From Sorghum bicolor (lineage: Eukaryota > Streptophyta > Magnoliopsida > Poales > Poaceae), in contig NC_012871.2 of the NCBI RefSeq assembly GCF_000003195.3, positions 13,399,682 through 13,463,681 of the forward strand: a DNA stretch of 64,000 nucleotides, given 5' to 3'. Numbering within the stretch: position 1 is the first letter of the stretch; each line of letters opens with the position of its first letter. The notes beneath the pieces are model-generated. The model did no database searches, was not told the origin of the DNA, and saw nothing but the letters and a program-made list of their open reading frames with translations. The position numbers and the translations under genes are program-made. Below, in pieces: positions 53,343 to 64,000 of the stretch.

Positions 53343-56300
53343 ATGTTCGGGACCCCATCTACCACTCCCGTCTTCGGGAACCCCTCCACCACCCCGGTTT
53401 TCGGCACGCCTTCCACCACCCCGGCATTTGGCGCGACATCGTCCACCCCGGCCTTCGGCACCCCCTCGTCGACGCCCGCCTTCGGGACCCCGTCGTCGAC
53501 GCCAGCGTTCGGGACCGCTTCCACGACCCCGGCCTTCGGTGCATCGACGTCGGCGCCAGCGTTCGGGACCGCTTCCACGAGCTCGGCGTTCGGCTCGCTC
53601 AACTTCGGGACGCCCTCGTCGACCTCAGCATTCGGCACGCCATCCTCGGCTCCGGCGTTCGGCGCGCTGAATTTCGGGACGCCCTCGTCGACCTCGGCAT
53701 TCGGCACGCCCTCCTCGGCGCCGGCGTTCGGCGGAACTCCTTCGCCCTCGCCCTTTGGGTTCCAGCAGCAGCAGGCGACGCCGTCCCCGTCGCCGTTCGG
53801 CTTGCTAGGAGGTGGCGGCGCGCAAATCACCACCCAGATGGCCCCCGTCGCGCCGCTGCCGCTCTCCCCGTCTGACCGCGACATCCAGGTATGCGACGAT
53901 GGAATCCCTCTCAGATTCGCCTTGAATGTTGAGGAGAGCAAGCGCTAAATGAATGTTCTGTTTCCGCGTGAGTTCAGGCCATCGTTGATGCGTACAAGGA
54001 GGACCCCGGTAACCCCCGTTATGCTTTCAGGGTGAGATTTCTTCTGTTCTCCTTTGTGGTGCACTAGATTTGGGTTGATGCGATTTGGTTGATATGTTTC
54101 TGTCTGTTTTGATCTGGGCAGCATCTGTTGTTCAGCGTGACAGAGCCTTCCCAAAGGGTGAAGCCAGTTGCTGCATCAGATGTAAGCACCTGTATAAATT
54201 TGTGTAAATAATTTGCTATCTTCTGTTTTGTTGAACTTTCCTTTGATGACATTTCATTTCTTCTGACTTCTACTTTGTGGCAGATTATGTGGGCAGAAGC
54301 AATGGGGAAACTTGAATGCATGGATAGCGCAGATAGGGAGAGGCTCTGGCCTCAGCTTGTGCAGGGTTTTAAAGACCTTTCCCATCGGCTTAAGGTATAG
54401 TGTTGGAATTTATGCCCTTTTAGGATTTGCGATTTGATGGAGTCATGTAAATTTAAAAATTGTGTGCTATAGTACAGTTTTTTCCTTTTTGTATCTATAT
54501 CCAAGCATGCTGATATATGAACTTCTAACAAGCATGCTTATATATTCTAGATGAATTTGGTATGGCATGTTCTCTATGGATAAAAAATAATAGTGTGTTA
54601 CCTCTGTAAAAGTGTCACATCCTTTTCCCAGCAATACTGTTAGGCATACAGTAGGTAACATTGATTCTTGGAGGTGCTGGATTTCCTTGCCAAGGTGAAC
54701 CAATTCCCATGTGCATGTTGAAAGCACTTAAGAAGTTAAGAGTAGACTTTGTATCAGATTTGGGTTAATTGGGCAATGCAAGAACAAATGCATTTCTCCG
54801 AACTTTTTAGACTGTGATTTGAATTATGAAAAATGTTTTGGAATGTATCACTGCAACAATGGATTTGTAAAGTTTGACATATGGTTTACATAATTATAAC
54901 ATCTTTCAGAGAAATGTTCTTTGTTAAGCATGTGGATATACTGTTAGGCATACATTTGGTAACATTGGTTCTCAGAGGTGCTGGATTTCCTTGTCAAGGT
55001 GAACCAATTTCCATGTGCATGTTGAAAGCACTTAAGAGTTGACTTTGTGGTGGATTTGGGTTAATTGGGCAATGCAAGAACAAATGCATTTCTTTGAACC
55101 TTTTATACTTTGTGGTTTGAATTATGAAAAATGATATTTGTAATGTCATAGTTCTTAAGGCGTCGCCTAGGCGACGCCTAGGCGTCCAGGCGACCCCCAG
55201 CGCCTTGCAAAATGCTCGCCTAGGCGGGCAAGGCAGGTGCCTAGGCGTCCAGGCGGTGGCGCATTGTCATGCCTCGCCTTTACGCCTTAAGAACTATGGT
55301 AATGTATCACAGCAGCAATGGATTTGTAAAGTTTGCGACATATGGTTTACATAATTATAACATCTTTACTGAGGAAATGTTCTTTGTTAAGCATGTGGAT
55401 ATAGGAAAAAAAAACAAAATGACATCCTACAAAAAAAAAGTTGCATTGTATATGATAACATAAAACTTCTGTAAGCAGAAGTCAGAATCTAAGGAAGAAA
55501 AATCCAAGGAAGCAGAATTGACAGTAATTTTTGTTTTATTCTTTGGTTATGTCGGCTGTTGCCTAGTGTCACCTAGAAAAGGCAGGGTTGACCTTCAGTG
55601 AAAGAAAAGGACCTAGAACAGGCTGAGCAATCCACTTTGCTAGTAATTGTTAAAGACAATGAACACATTCTTTTACCTTCCCTATATATGTGGTCCATGG
55701 CTCCATTCATCTGAATCTCCAATATTCTGGCTGAAGTGATGCATTACATTTACATACTAGGTTTATTGGTCTTGTTAGAACTTAGAACCAAGAAGGAAAT
55801 CATATTATTAGCTTGTAGCCTAAATTTTTTTAAAAAAGAAAAAAATCAGCCTTGGCATTTTATACATTTCTTTACATGGTTTATTGTATTTGTGCCACTA
55901 ATTGATTGTTCATCCCATTTTATTCCAAATTTAGTTATTTGTCTCGGTATAAAGTTATAAACATCTGAATTGATTATGATAATAATAGTCTAATAACAGA
56001 AGTAAAAAGAATAATTTCTATTTCCAATTTATTGACAGTAAAGACTTCATGGCCAGTGATGTTTTCTATGCTATAGCAATTTGTTTTCATCTTTACGTTC
56101 TCATCCAATTACAGGATCACATTGGCCACACCTGTCTGCTCTTCATGGCCTAGTGATCATTCAATTCTCCCACATGTTGATCAAGCAGTTAAAGTGAAAG
56201 CTCCACATTTGCATTAGATATTTATTTCCATGCTGAATAGAACTATATGTCTTCATGTATATTGATGGATATATTTAAGTCTTGAATTACTCATATTTGT

Positions 56301-57415
56301 CTCACTCTCTGTAATGTTCTGGGTGAAGCATGCTCCACTTTATTGTATTTTGGTGCGAAAAGAAGTAAAAGATACCTTGATATTTTCAGCTTTTGCATTT
56401 AACTTTGTAACCTTTTTCAGTAGTTCTGATGGTATTATCTTTGCCATTTTCCAACTTTCTACAAGGTTTTGTAGCTTTGAAATTATTCAAGACTTAGTAC
56501 TTGTTCTTTTCCTTTACAGCTTCAAGACGAAGTCCTTGTTTCAGATACTGATAGATTGAGCATGACTCACTCTAACGTCAAAAAGGTATGGCTTCATATG
56601 GATGTTTTCATATGCGTTTCCATTACTCACTTTTGACTAACATATTTTTCTATTACAGCTGCAAAGGCATTTCCAAGCTGACACGTATCCATGGATCCAA
56701 CGATTGAAGCAACAAGAGCTGGTTATTCAGAGACGTCTTTTAAGGGTGATATTTTCTCTCCATTGTTTCCTAATAGAAGCTTGGTGGTGTCAGTTCAGTT
56801 TTCATGCCTAATAGCCCATGCATCTAACACTTATTGTTGTTGTTTGTGAACTGCCAAAAGTTTGTTAGAATAGTGGAGGCGTTGGAGAATCGGGGTTACC
56901 GCAGTCCTTTAACAAAGGAGGAAGCTGACTTGTATGAAAGATTGGTTGCTATATTAAAGCGGGTTAGGTTTCCCCCCATCCGTTATTCCTACTTTTTGGC
57001 CGATTAAGGATTCTCATCAATTTTGTGTCTTTGTTTGCAGCTAAAAGGACCTAGTGCTGATCTGTCTAAGAGGGTTAATACACTTCTTTCGACGTCACGT
57101 CTTCTAGCTAGCACTGGTGGTGCTGGTGGTTCTGTTTATATTCCTAGTTCAGCCAAAGTTGATGAACGGAGTGTTACAGAGCTTCTTGAGGTAAGTGGTG
57201 CAGTTTTGTCCTCGTCCTTGTCCTTGTTAGATAACCGGGTCTTGTGTCAACCTGACTTGTAATTGCCTACATCACAGGCCTTACAACTACAAACAGAGGC
57301 AGTTGCCAAGCTAGGTAACGTGTTGAAGAGGGATATCAGGGACCTCGAGATCATCCAGTCAGAAGACACGGATATGGCTGAAGACAGTGTGGGGAGAAGG
57401 GCACAGAAAATATAA
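53343..57415 (+). CDS. NUP54: Nucleoporin NUP54, nine exons
   Basis: Exons: 53343-53888, 53978-54031, 54122-54181, 54284-54394, 56520-56585, 56659-56745, 56861-56962, 57041-57190, 57278-57415. All have GT..AG introns in phase 0, giving 437 aa. Exon 1 encodes an FG-repeat region ([14 protein letters not shown] units, about residues 1-150) that fills the pore channel and binds transport receptors. The rest is the conserved Nup54 alpha/beta and helical part, with [15 protein letters not shown] and [20 protein letters not shown], which assembles with NUP62 and NUP58 in the central channel complex (family knowledge). ATG 53343 follows a GCC-repeat leader and is the first ATG of the frame. Intron 4 is 2.1 kb and contains duplicated sequence and a foldback element. 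Confidence 0.92.
54637..55403 (+). repeat. Tandem duplication of about 300 bp in NUP54 intron 4
   Basis: Unit A (about 54637-54938) and unit B (about 54939-55403) share long matches, such as GAGGTGCTGGATTTCCTTG, GGGCAATGCAAGAACAAATG and CATATGGTTTACATAATTAT, in the same order. Unit B is longer only because it holds the inserted element at 55147-55298. Confidence 0.85.
55147..55298. mobile_element. GC-rich foldback element in NUP54 intron 4
   Basis: 152 bp with inverted ends CATAGTTCTTAAGGCG and CGCCTTAAGAACTATG, flanked by GTAATGT at 55140-55146 and 55299-55305. Unit A lacks it. The interior is built from repeats of GCCTAGGCG, including a near-perfect palindrome at 55160-55182. The superfamily is not assigned; a 7-8 bp target copy would suit hAT-like elements. 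Confidence 0.75.
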
Positions 57416-58018
57416 GATCGTCTTTGTCGAAGCTAGTAATAAGCAGAGGATGATGGATAGACTCATTAGAAGGATCCGAGCCTCCCAACTGATTTGGAGC
57501 ATCGACTAGACGAATGACGTCCGTGTGTAACTGCTGCAGGCAAGCTTGACTCAGCATTCTTTTGGAAGCTAACCATGGTCAGGTAGTAGTTTGTATGTGT
57601 AGATCCTGTGTTGAACTGAGGCGGTATTCTTAGAACTCAGCTTTCTCCTCGCGCCAACTACATTTTGCAGTCCTGTTTTCTTGCTCACCGTGATCCTGAT
57701 GAGCTGTTGTAACCCCCTGTTTCCATGATCATGAGTGGATGTAATGCTTGTAAAATACATTTCGGATTTTGTACATCAATCTTGGCTGTAGGCGGCCTTG
57801 CATATGCTTACTCCTTGCCCTTGGACGTTGCATTTCAATTTTCAGATATGCTCGCATTCGAATGAAATATGGTGGTGTTTGCGTCACTAATAATATAATA
57901 ATTCTATATACATTACAAAAAAAAAAAAGCTTCGCATGTATATGTACTCACTAGAAAAACAAATGAGCTACAGCTGTTGCATCTGGCCAACAATCAGAAA
58001 TGAGCTCAACCCCTCCAG

Positions 58019-59724
58019 TCAGTGTATGCATCTCCCGGGCACCCGCCAGGAGAATCCCTGCGCGTTGCCGGCTCTGGCGCGCGCCCTGTACGTCTTCCAG
58101 TCCTGGAGCACGTTCTTGAGGTCGAAGAGCTTGTTTTCCAGCCCGACGCAGCAGTTGGCGTGCATGGTGGCCACCTTCCCTAGGTCGTCGCCGTGCTGGC
58201 AGAACCCGCCGAAGACGGCCGTGTCGAGGAACTGCACCCGGGCGCCGGGGGCGGCGGCGGCGTACGACCCTTCCTTGACGATCTTGTCGAAGACGTACTG
58301 CTCGTGGTGGCCCGGGAACCTCGCCCTCGACGCCTGCCAGTGGCGGTAGAACCCCACGGTGGCCGGCGACGACCGGACGTAGAGGAGCCCGCCGTTGGGG
58401 TAGTTGTGGGGCGAGTCGACGTCGCCGACGAAGAAGTCGGACGACATGACGACCTGCGCGCCCCGCGGCAGGCGCGGGAACGGCGGCCGGAACCACAGGA
58501 TGTCCACGTCCGTGAAGAGGAAGCTGTAGCCCAGCTCCAGCACGGCCTGCTGCAGCGCGTTCCGGCGCCACATCATCTCCAGGTAGTCCCCCTTCATGTA
58601 CTTCTGCTCCGCCGCGAAGTCCTTGCCGTCGCCGGCGCGGAACCAGTAGCAGAACGGGTGCACGGCGGTGCACCGCGCCAAGGCTTTGGCGTCCATGGCC
58701 ACGATCACCAGGTGCCGCGGAAGGTGCGACGTGTCCTCGCCGTGCCGGAAGCTCTCCAGGAACAGGTCCAGGAATGAACCTGGCGCTGCCCATGCCTCGT
58801 TGATCGCCGTCATCAGCACCGTCTTGTCCGCCGTCGCCGCTCGCCGGAGTAGGTCCGCTAGATCCTGGGACGGTGGTGGTGAACTTTTCTTCTTCTTCTG
58901 CTGCTGCTGTCCATGGTGGGGAACGTCATATGAGTTACTGAACAGTGATCGACCCTTATTAAAATTAATAAACTAGAAATTGTGCACACTAATCAGTTAC
59001 GGACAGAATCGTCCTTCAGCTGGCCATGTTAGGTTTGGTGTAGCCGTTTGAGGTTCAGATCAGATGATATATGGACATGTTGGGTGTTCTTTTTTTTTTT
59101 CTTTCCGCGAAAGGTGTTAGCTAGACTGATGACTTAATTAATGAATGACGACTTTCTTTGTTGACCAAGTATGCTTCAGTGTAGCACCATTTTACTTATT
59201 GTAGAGAAAAAAAAACTTTATTTGAAACGAATAAGAGATGGCGAATTGCTCGCTGGCTTTCGTTGAACAAATCAAAAGACAGGCTATACCAGCTGGGCTG
59301 ACGTGGCAGGCATCACAAACCGCGGCTGCTGCTTCTCGCTCTGACCTTTCTTCTCCTCTGTTGTGGCGGCGGCGCCGTCGTCGTCACCATCGGCGTCGCC
59401 GCTACTCGCAGCCACATGTTTGGTGCCCTCCTGCTGGTGAGGAGCAACCCCCGCAGCTGTCGTGTTGGTCTCCTGCTCCTCCCACCGCGGCGCCGGGGTG
59501 GCTGATGACCTGCTGGGCGCGGCGGCGCCGACGAGGTCGCGGCAGAGGGAGGTGTAGAGCAGGAAGAAGGCGGTGGCGAGCGCGGCGCCGAGGAGGAGCG
59601 AGGTGGCCGACTTCATGGCCCCCGCCCGGCGGGCACCTCCTCCGGCTCCGCCGCCTGCTCCTAGTCCTAGCGAACGGAGCAGCAGGCCGCCTGCTTGGTG
59701 CTGCGGTTGCTGTCTAGTCATCAT
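58019..59724 (-). CDS. Golgi-type nucleotide-diphospho-sugar transferase (GT77-like)
   Basis: Two exons: 59724-59290 (donor GTATAG after the codon for Leu) and about 58906-58019, giving roughly 440 aa. Exon 1 has a short cytosolic N-terminus, a signal-anchor helix (LLLGAALATAFFLLYT, about residues 43-58) and a disordered stem: a type II Golgi membrane protein. Exon 2 is the catalytic domain of the PF03407 family, with FTDVDILWF (the D-x-D metal site), YPNGGLLYVRSS, and Asp/His/Cys-rich C-terminal blocks (FGGFCQHG, HANCCVGLENK). GT77 relatives add arabinose, xylose or galactose to cell wall glycans or glycoproteins; the substrate here is unknown. The acceptor is uncertain by a few CAG codons. 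A second Met at 59616, directly before the membrane helix, is an alternative start. The gene is convergent with NUP54. Confidence 0.85.
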
Positions 59725-59744
59725 CCGGCGGCCGGCGGCTATAT

Positions 59745-59757
59745 GCCTATATATATA
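59745..59757 (-). promoter_or_regulatory. TATA-rich stretch upstream of the transferase gene
   Basis: CTATATATATAG lies only 20-35 bp before the first ATG (59724). If used, the transcript would start at or near that ATG, which favours the second Met at 59616. Confidence 0.45.
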
Positions 59758-60229
59758 GTATGAGGAAGAGGAACTAATCGCTCTACGACCTACGCCGTGT
59801 CTGTCGTCATCTATATCTATCTGTCATGTGCGCGCGATGGAGGGCTAGGCGGCCGCCATGGCTCGCGCTGGCGGCCGGGTCTGCATGTGCGAGCGTGGAA
59901 GGTGGCGCGGCGCGGCGGAGGGGGGCTGCGATGGGAAGGTGGGCCACGAATGAATGATTGATCGAGGAGGAGAGGGAGCCGCGGAGGCGGAGGAGCTCGC
60001 GCGCAGATGGATCGTTCTGGGGTTGTTGGTTTGGAGGTCTGCATCTGCCTGAGGATGAGGATGCGTGTGCAAATGAATCATCCGCCCGGCCGCGCAACGG
60101 GACGGGACGGGACGGGAGGAAGCACGGCTCGCTGACACGGCGCGTAGGCCGCCGGGCGGTAGGTGGTAGCATTTTTGCATTTTGTCCTTTTTTCAAACAT
60201 TTTTTAAAAAAAAACTCTTGGCGAAACAA
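59758..60229. other. Intergenic sequence, GC-rich then AT-rich
   Basis: Upstream flank of the transferase gene. Open frames on both strands here overlap each other and show no domain; I see no gene. Confidence 0.5.
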
Positions 60230-60358
60230 TTTTTGAAAATAGACCGTTTTTCGACGTCATGTAACAGCGCGCCCAGGGTCCGCATGTCGGCGTTTTATCA
60301 TTTGACGCCTAGATAGTGACACGTCATCGACGACTATAGTCGTCGGATACAGGTGGCT

Positions 60359-60543
60359 AGGACCTCGGCGTCAAATGAGGTGACGCCAAGCCGCTAACCT
60401 CGACGTTCGATGGTGCCACGCCGAGGTCCTAGGGAGCGGGGCTGGACGGCCCATTTTGGCCTGGCCGCCCAAAGCTCGGCGCGCTGCCCATTAACGCCGA
60501 GCCCCAGACCTCGGCGTTGAGTCGTGTGACGCCGAGGTCTGGG
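60359..60543. repeat. Inverted repeats in the MULE terminal region
   Basis: AGGACCTCGGCGT (from 60359) pairs with ACGCCGAGGTCCT (ending 60432). CCCAGACCTCGGCGT (60503-60517) pairs perfectly with 60529-60543 across 11 nt. The shared CCTCGGCGT core appears at least six times on both strands between 60359 and 60543. Confidence 0.8.
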
Positions 60544-60966
60544 CTATACAGACCACGCGCGGCCTTCTTCCTCCTCCCTCCAATCAGTCTTTCCCTCTTC
60601 GAGCGCCTCTCTCTCTCTCCTTACCCCGCCGCCCCTTCAAACCCTAGCCACTAGGGAGTGGCTAGGGGCCCAAATCAGCCCCTCCAACTTGCTCACGAGG
60701 TAATACTCCTTCCCCTCTTCCATTGTATCCGTTTAGATTTTGCTGCATTGCTTGTTTTCGTTGGAAACCCTAGGATGAAGGTGGTTTTTGTTCATTTGTT
60801 CATTCCTCCTTCTTGTATGAGTTTGATTGAAATGTACATGTTTTGGTGTTGTGGAGAACATTAATTAGTATATTGTTATGTTGAAATCTTAATTGGTATG
60901 GCTTATAGCGTAGTGTTAGGGTTTCTTACTTTTTGATATTTGTTTTTAATGTATATATTTATATGA

Positions 60967-60969
<3 letters not shown>

Positions 60970-61004
<35 letters not shown>
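60970..61004. repeat. (AT)n microsatellite
   Basis: About 17 AT units, just upstream of the transposase ATG. Confidence 0.9.
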
Positions 61005-61006
<2 letters not shown>

Positions 61007-61033
61007 CAATATTTCGATGTGTGATGGTTGTAG

Positions 61034-62490
61034 ATGGATAAATTAGTGAGGTTGCATCATGGAGGCCGTGTTGTTAGGACAAGAGATGATAGTGTCAAAT
61101 TTGAGAAAATGAGTGAGCAATTGTTGATTTTTGGTGAATCGCCCACATTGACCCTATTGTTAGAGGAAGTGAAAATAAAGTTAGGTTGGAATGATGTGGA
61201 TTTTGTTCAGATTCAAGGCGTGATAGATGTTGGGTCGGCAAATGGTCCACGTATCAAGCGTTTGTTGCCAATATCAAGTGACTTAGAATGGACTCATTAC
61301 AAGGCGGTTGTTTTGGCCTCTGAAGTCCGTTCTTTGGATTTAGTTGTTAGCAAGGAGTCATCTGTAAGAGTAGAATGCCGAACGTCCCCCGCTCGCGTAG
61401 ATGTCGGTCCTTCTTTGGAAGAAGAAATAATTGTCACACAACCATGGTATGGTGATAACCAAGTGGTAGTATCACAGGAGCATGATGAATATGGTGGTGC
61501 TGAAGGGCTAGGTTTTCCCGAGCATGGTGTTGGATGGGCTGAGGACGATAGATATGCTGAAGACAATACAATGGAGCATAGAGATGTCCAGGGCAACACT
61601 GACAATGAGGACAATGATGACTCATATGTAATAGGTGACTCAGAAAAGGGTTTAGATGACGCTAGTGGTGATGATTCCATTGATGATGACCTTAGTGATG
61701 AGGATGATCTTAGTGGTGAAGAAGAATTTGGCGATGCTCGGGCCACCAATCGATTAGATATCGAAGTAGATGGAGATGATGAGATATTTGAGGATGTGGC
61801 GGATGTTGACTCCGATGACGATCGCCCCGTTCGTCGTCTCACTGAAAGGGCAATAGAGATTTTGAGGAGGGTGTTGCCTGATAGAGAGCCTTCAATTGGT
61901 GATTTCGAGGACCTTAGCCATGGTCATAGGGCTTTTGCTGATGGTGGGCTAAATGAGAGCAGCATCCCTGATGTTAGAGTTTGTCCCATCATACGCAAGG
62001 GTTTATTGTTTGCCACAATGGATGAGTTGAAATCATGGTTGCAAGAGTACTCAATTCTCCACCACCGTCCATTTTGGGTGATCAATTCATATAAGGAGAA
62101 GAGGTACACCGTGGCTTGTGAGCAACAATTGTATCAATGGAGAGTATGTGCTAGGAAAACAAGGGCAGGCAAATGGAAGATTACCTCAGTTAATCAACCA
62201 CATACTTGCAGCTCAACTCTAGGTTCATTGCAAGGCAATTGTGCCCTATTGTGAAGCATATGCCAACCATAACGGTGTCCGTGTTGGTTGAGACAATCTT
62301 CCAACTATACAACTACTACGTGAAGTATGGAAAAGCATGGAGAGCAAAGCAGCGTGCATTGGAAATAATATTTGGTAATTGGGAAGAAGCGTATGAGCGC
62401 CTACCGGTAAGGTTGAACGCAATGAAAGCGGCAAATCCCAGGACGCACTTTGAGTACGTGCCTAAGGAAGGTGAATCAAGGAACGACTAG
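61034..62490 (+). pseudogene. MULE transposase, N-terminal part with frameshift and stop
   Basis: The ATG at 61034 follows an AG that may end a leader intron. The first about 150 residues are a conserved MULE N-terminal domain, then a long acidic, Asp/Gly-rich stretch (about 150-270). The MuDR DNA-binding domain follows (about 320-400), with W-x-C-R.K...W.I-type sequence and PHTC. After PHTC, family-typical sequence (LNSRFIARQLCPIV) continues in another frame from about 62206, so a short deletion or indel lies at about 62195-62206. That frame then meets TAG at 62488-62490 and continues unchanged after it. Confidence 0.82.
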
Positions 62491-63798
62491 GAGGTGTTTG
62501 GTAGGGCTTTCTGGGTTTTCGGTCAGAGCATTGAAGCATTCAAGCATTGTAGGCCTGTTGTATCAATTGATGGCACATTTCTTACAGGGAAGTTCGAGGG
62601 CACAATGCTTATATGTATTGGGACAGATGCCGAAGACCAGCTTGTGCCGTTAGCCTTTGCCATTGTTCGGAAGGAGGACACCGATAGTTGGTACTGGTTC
62701 CTTAGACTCGTTAGACAAGTTGTAATCGGCCCTGGACGTGATGTTTGTGTGATATCCGACAGACATGCTGGGATTCTGAATGTTGTAGAGGAGGTGATCC
62801 CTGGTTATGGGCAAATACATCATCGTTGGTGCACAAGACACCTTGCTCAGAATCTTATACGACGTGACCACACAAAAGACAACTTCAAGTTATTCGAGGA
62901 GGTTTGTAGGCAGCAAGAGGTTAAGCTATTCAATGAGAAGCTAGAAGCTCTTAAGTTAGCTACAAATGATGATGGTAGACAGTTTTTGAGTGACTTGATG
63001 CCTTCAAAGGAGAAATGGACCTTAGCATACGACACATGTGGTTGGAGATGGGGTTTTATGACAAGTAACATGCCAGAGATGTTTAATAGTCTTCTTAGAG
63101 GTTGTCGTGGGCTGCCTGTTACCGCTATTGCCTCATTCACTTTCTACAAGCTCAACTCTTGGTACGTTGCGCGGAAGAAACATGCTAGATACCTATGGTT
63201 GCAAGGGAAAACTTGGCCACTTCTAGCCACCGAGCAACTAGCTTTCTCTAAGAGAAAATCAAAGCGACAGAAGGGTTCATGTTTTGATCCAATAAGACAT
63301 GGCTATGAGATTCTTGAGGGAGGAGGAACCAACATTGGTGGAGAGGATCGAGGCGCTCGAAAACATAAGGTCATAATCAATGAAAATAGATGCACCTGTG
63401 GGAAACCAAGAATATACCACAGGCCTTGCTCTCATATGATCACAGCTTGTCGTCTTAGGCGTGTCGACGCTGAGATTCCTCCCCGTATGGCCGTGGAGTT
63501 CTCATTGACAAATCTAAGAAGTACATGGCACCCTCAATTTGAGCCATTTCTAGACGAGAGCCAATGGCCCACTTATGATGGACCCAAGTACGTGGCTGAT
63601 TTAGGGTTACTATGGAAGAGTAGAGGCCCGAGGAGACGGAAGCGGTTTAAGATGGACATGGACCGAGCTACCAAAGGTCGGTCCACTAGTAGCAAGGTTG
63701 GCACTCATTTTGTAGAAGACACCGAAAAATCTCGTTGCTCTAAGTGCCACAAGCCAGGTCATAATAGAAGGAAATGTCCACAATTGATAAGAGAGGAG
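62491..63798 (+). pseudogene. MULE transposase, catalytic core, SWIM and zinc knuckle
   Basis: In frame with 62206-62490 beyond the TAG. It has the MULE catalytic core with Asp in VVSIDGTFL, Asp in VCVISDRHAG and the C..H signature WCTRHLAQN, then the SWIM zinc finger CTCGK...HRPCSHMI (63400-63450 region), and a CCHC knuckle CSKCHKPGHNRRKC at about 63739-63780. The exon appears to end at 63798 before GTACTT, with an acceptor TTACAG at 63963-63968. The core residues look intact; the upstream breaks are what disable it. Confidence 0.85.
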
Positions 63799-63969
63799 GT
63801 ACTTTTACATAGTTTTTACATGTGTTATAATTTCCACAATTGTTAAAATTTCACTACTTTTACATGTGTTATACAATTGTTTAGGTTTCCTTTTTTTAAT
63901 TTACATAATATGTCTTATTTATGTAATGTTACTTTCATACTAACTTTTTGTTCTCACTTATGTTACAGT

Positions 63970-64000
63970 ATGGATCGAACCCTGCTTGACCCGAGGTTCG
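63970..64000 (+). CDS. Possible start of a plant-mobile-domain reading frame in the MULE
   Basis: After the acceptor at 63968 an ATG at 63970 opens MDRTLLDPRF up to the window edge. A start of this kind (x-LLDPRF) recalls plant mobile domain (MAIN-like) proteins, which are known to occur in MULEs. Only ten residues are visible, so this is a weak call. In the other frame the exon stops quickly with TGA at 63987. Confidence 0.3.
   Translation, partial: MDRTLLDPRF

Larger units (their letters stand above)
60230..64000 (+). mobile_element. MuDR-type MULE, right end outside the window
   Basis: A GC-rich terminal region (about 60230-60545) with strong internal inverted repeats precedes a mudrA-like transposase at 61034-63798. 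A leader intron is plausible: GAG|GTAATA at about 60698 to an AG at 61032. The left terminal repeat probably begins near the A-rich tract at 60205-60230; the target duplication cannot be checked because the right end is missing. The transposase is disrupted, so this copy is probably inactive. Confidence 0.8.

Noticed and set aside
53192..53941. 249-codon open frame on minus across NUP54 exon 1
   Set aside because: It is an antisense shadow of the FG repeats (Gly-Val-Pro-Asn-Ala repeats) and continues into the leader.
57951..58793. 280-codon minus frame overlapping the GT77-like exon
   Set aside because: Ala/Arg/Gly-rich shifted reading of the same exon; the other frame has the D-x-D and family blocks.
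1..64000. tRNA or rRNA genes
   Set aside because: No cloverleaf with A and B boxes or rRNA-like stretch was noticed by eye; the only tRNA-related sequences are the retrotransposon primer-binding sites. A tRNAscan run could overturn this.

Overview
The window looks like nuclear DNA of a panicoid grass, most like Sorghum or a close relative (inference). The reasons are nested Ty3/Gypsy elements of grass type, Tourist- and Stowaway-like MITEs, GC-rich 5' gene ends, and intron-split host genes. No CRISPR, operon or bacterial signal is present.

Region 1 to 33155 is a three-level retrotransposon nest. Element 1 (start outside the window, to 33155) is a Tat-like Ty3/Gypsy element read on +; its 3' LTR is 32454-33155. 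Element 2 (4632-29295) is a Tekay/Del-type chromovirus with LTRs of about 4.2 kb, an ORF0, gag, pol and a chromodomain; it sits in element 1 at a splice donor of that element's antisense gene. Element 3 (18127-28313) is a second Tat-like element, read on -, inserted in the 3' LTR of element 2 with a perfect AACTC target duplication. All three pol regions carry stops or frameshifts. Elements 1 and 3 each carry a multi-exon gene antisense to the element, with its own TATA box. The gene in element 1 encodes a plant-mobile-domain/coiled-coil protein of about 949 aa; the gene in element 3 encodes a PF04195-like ('putative gypsy type transposon') protein with coiled coil.

Region 33156-64000 holds host genes among small transposons: a UBX-domain protein (UBA-UAS-UBX, minus, 36255-38051), a PLS-class pentatricopeptide protein (plus, 46879-48954), a nine-exon nucleoporin NUP54 (plus, 53343-57415), and a two-exon GT77-like nucleotide-diphospho-sugar transferase (minus, 58019-59724) convergent with NUP54. 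Between the first two lies a Helitron of about 4 kb (39392-43435). Its borders are proved by a Tourist-like MITE that it splits in two, and it carries exon-like gene fragments. A Helitron remnant lies at about 45655-46315, and several MITEs with clear target duplications at 39170, 50735, 51002, 51741 and 52211. The window ends in a MuDR-type MULE (about 60230 to beyond the end) with a broken transposase and the possible start of a plant-mobile-domain reading frame.

Exon borders were read by eye from splice consensus and frame; family names come from motif recognition without any database search.
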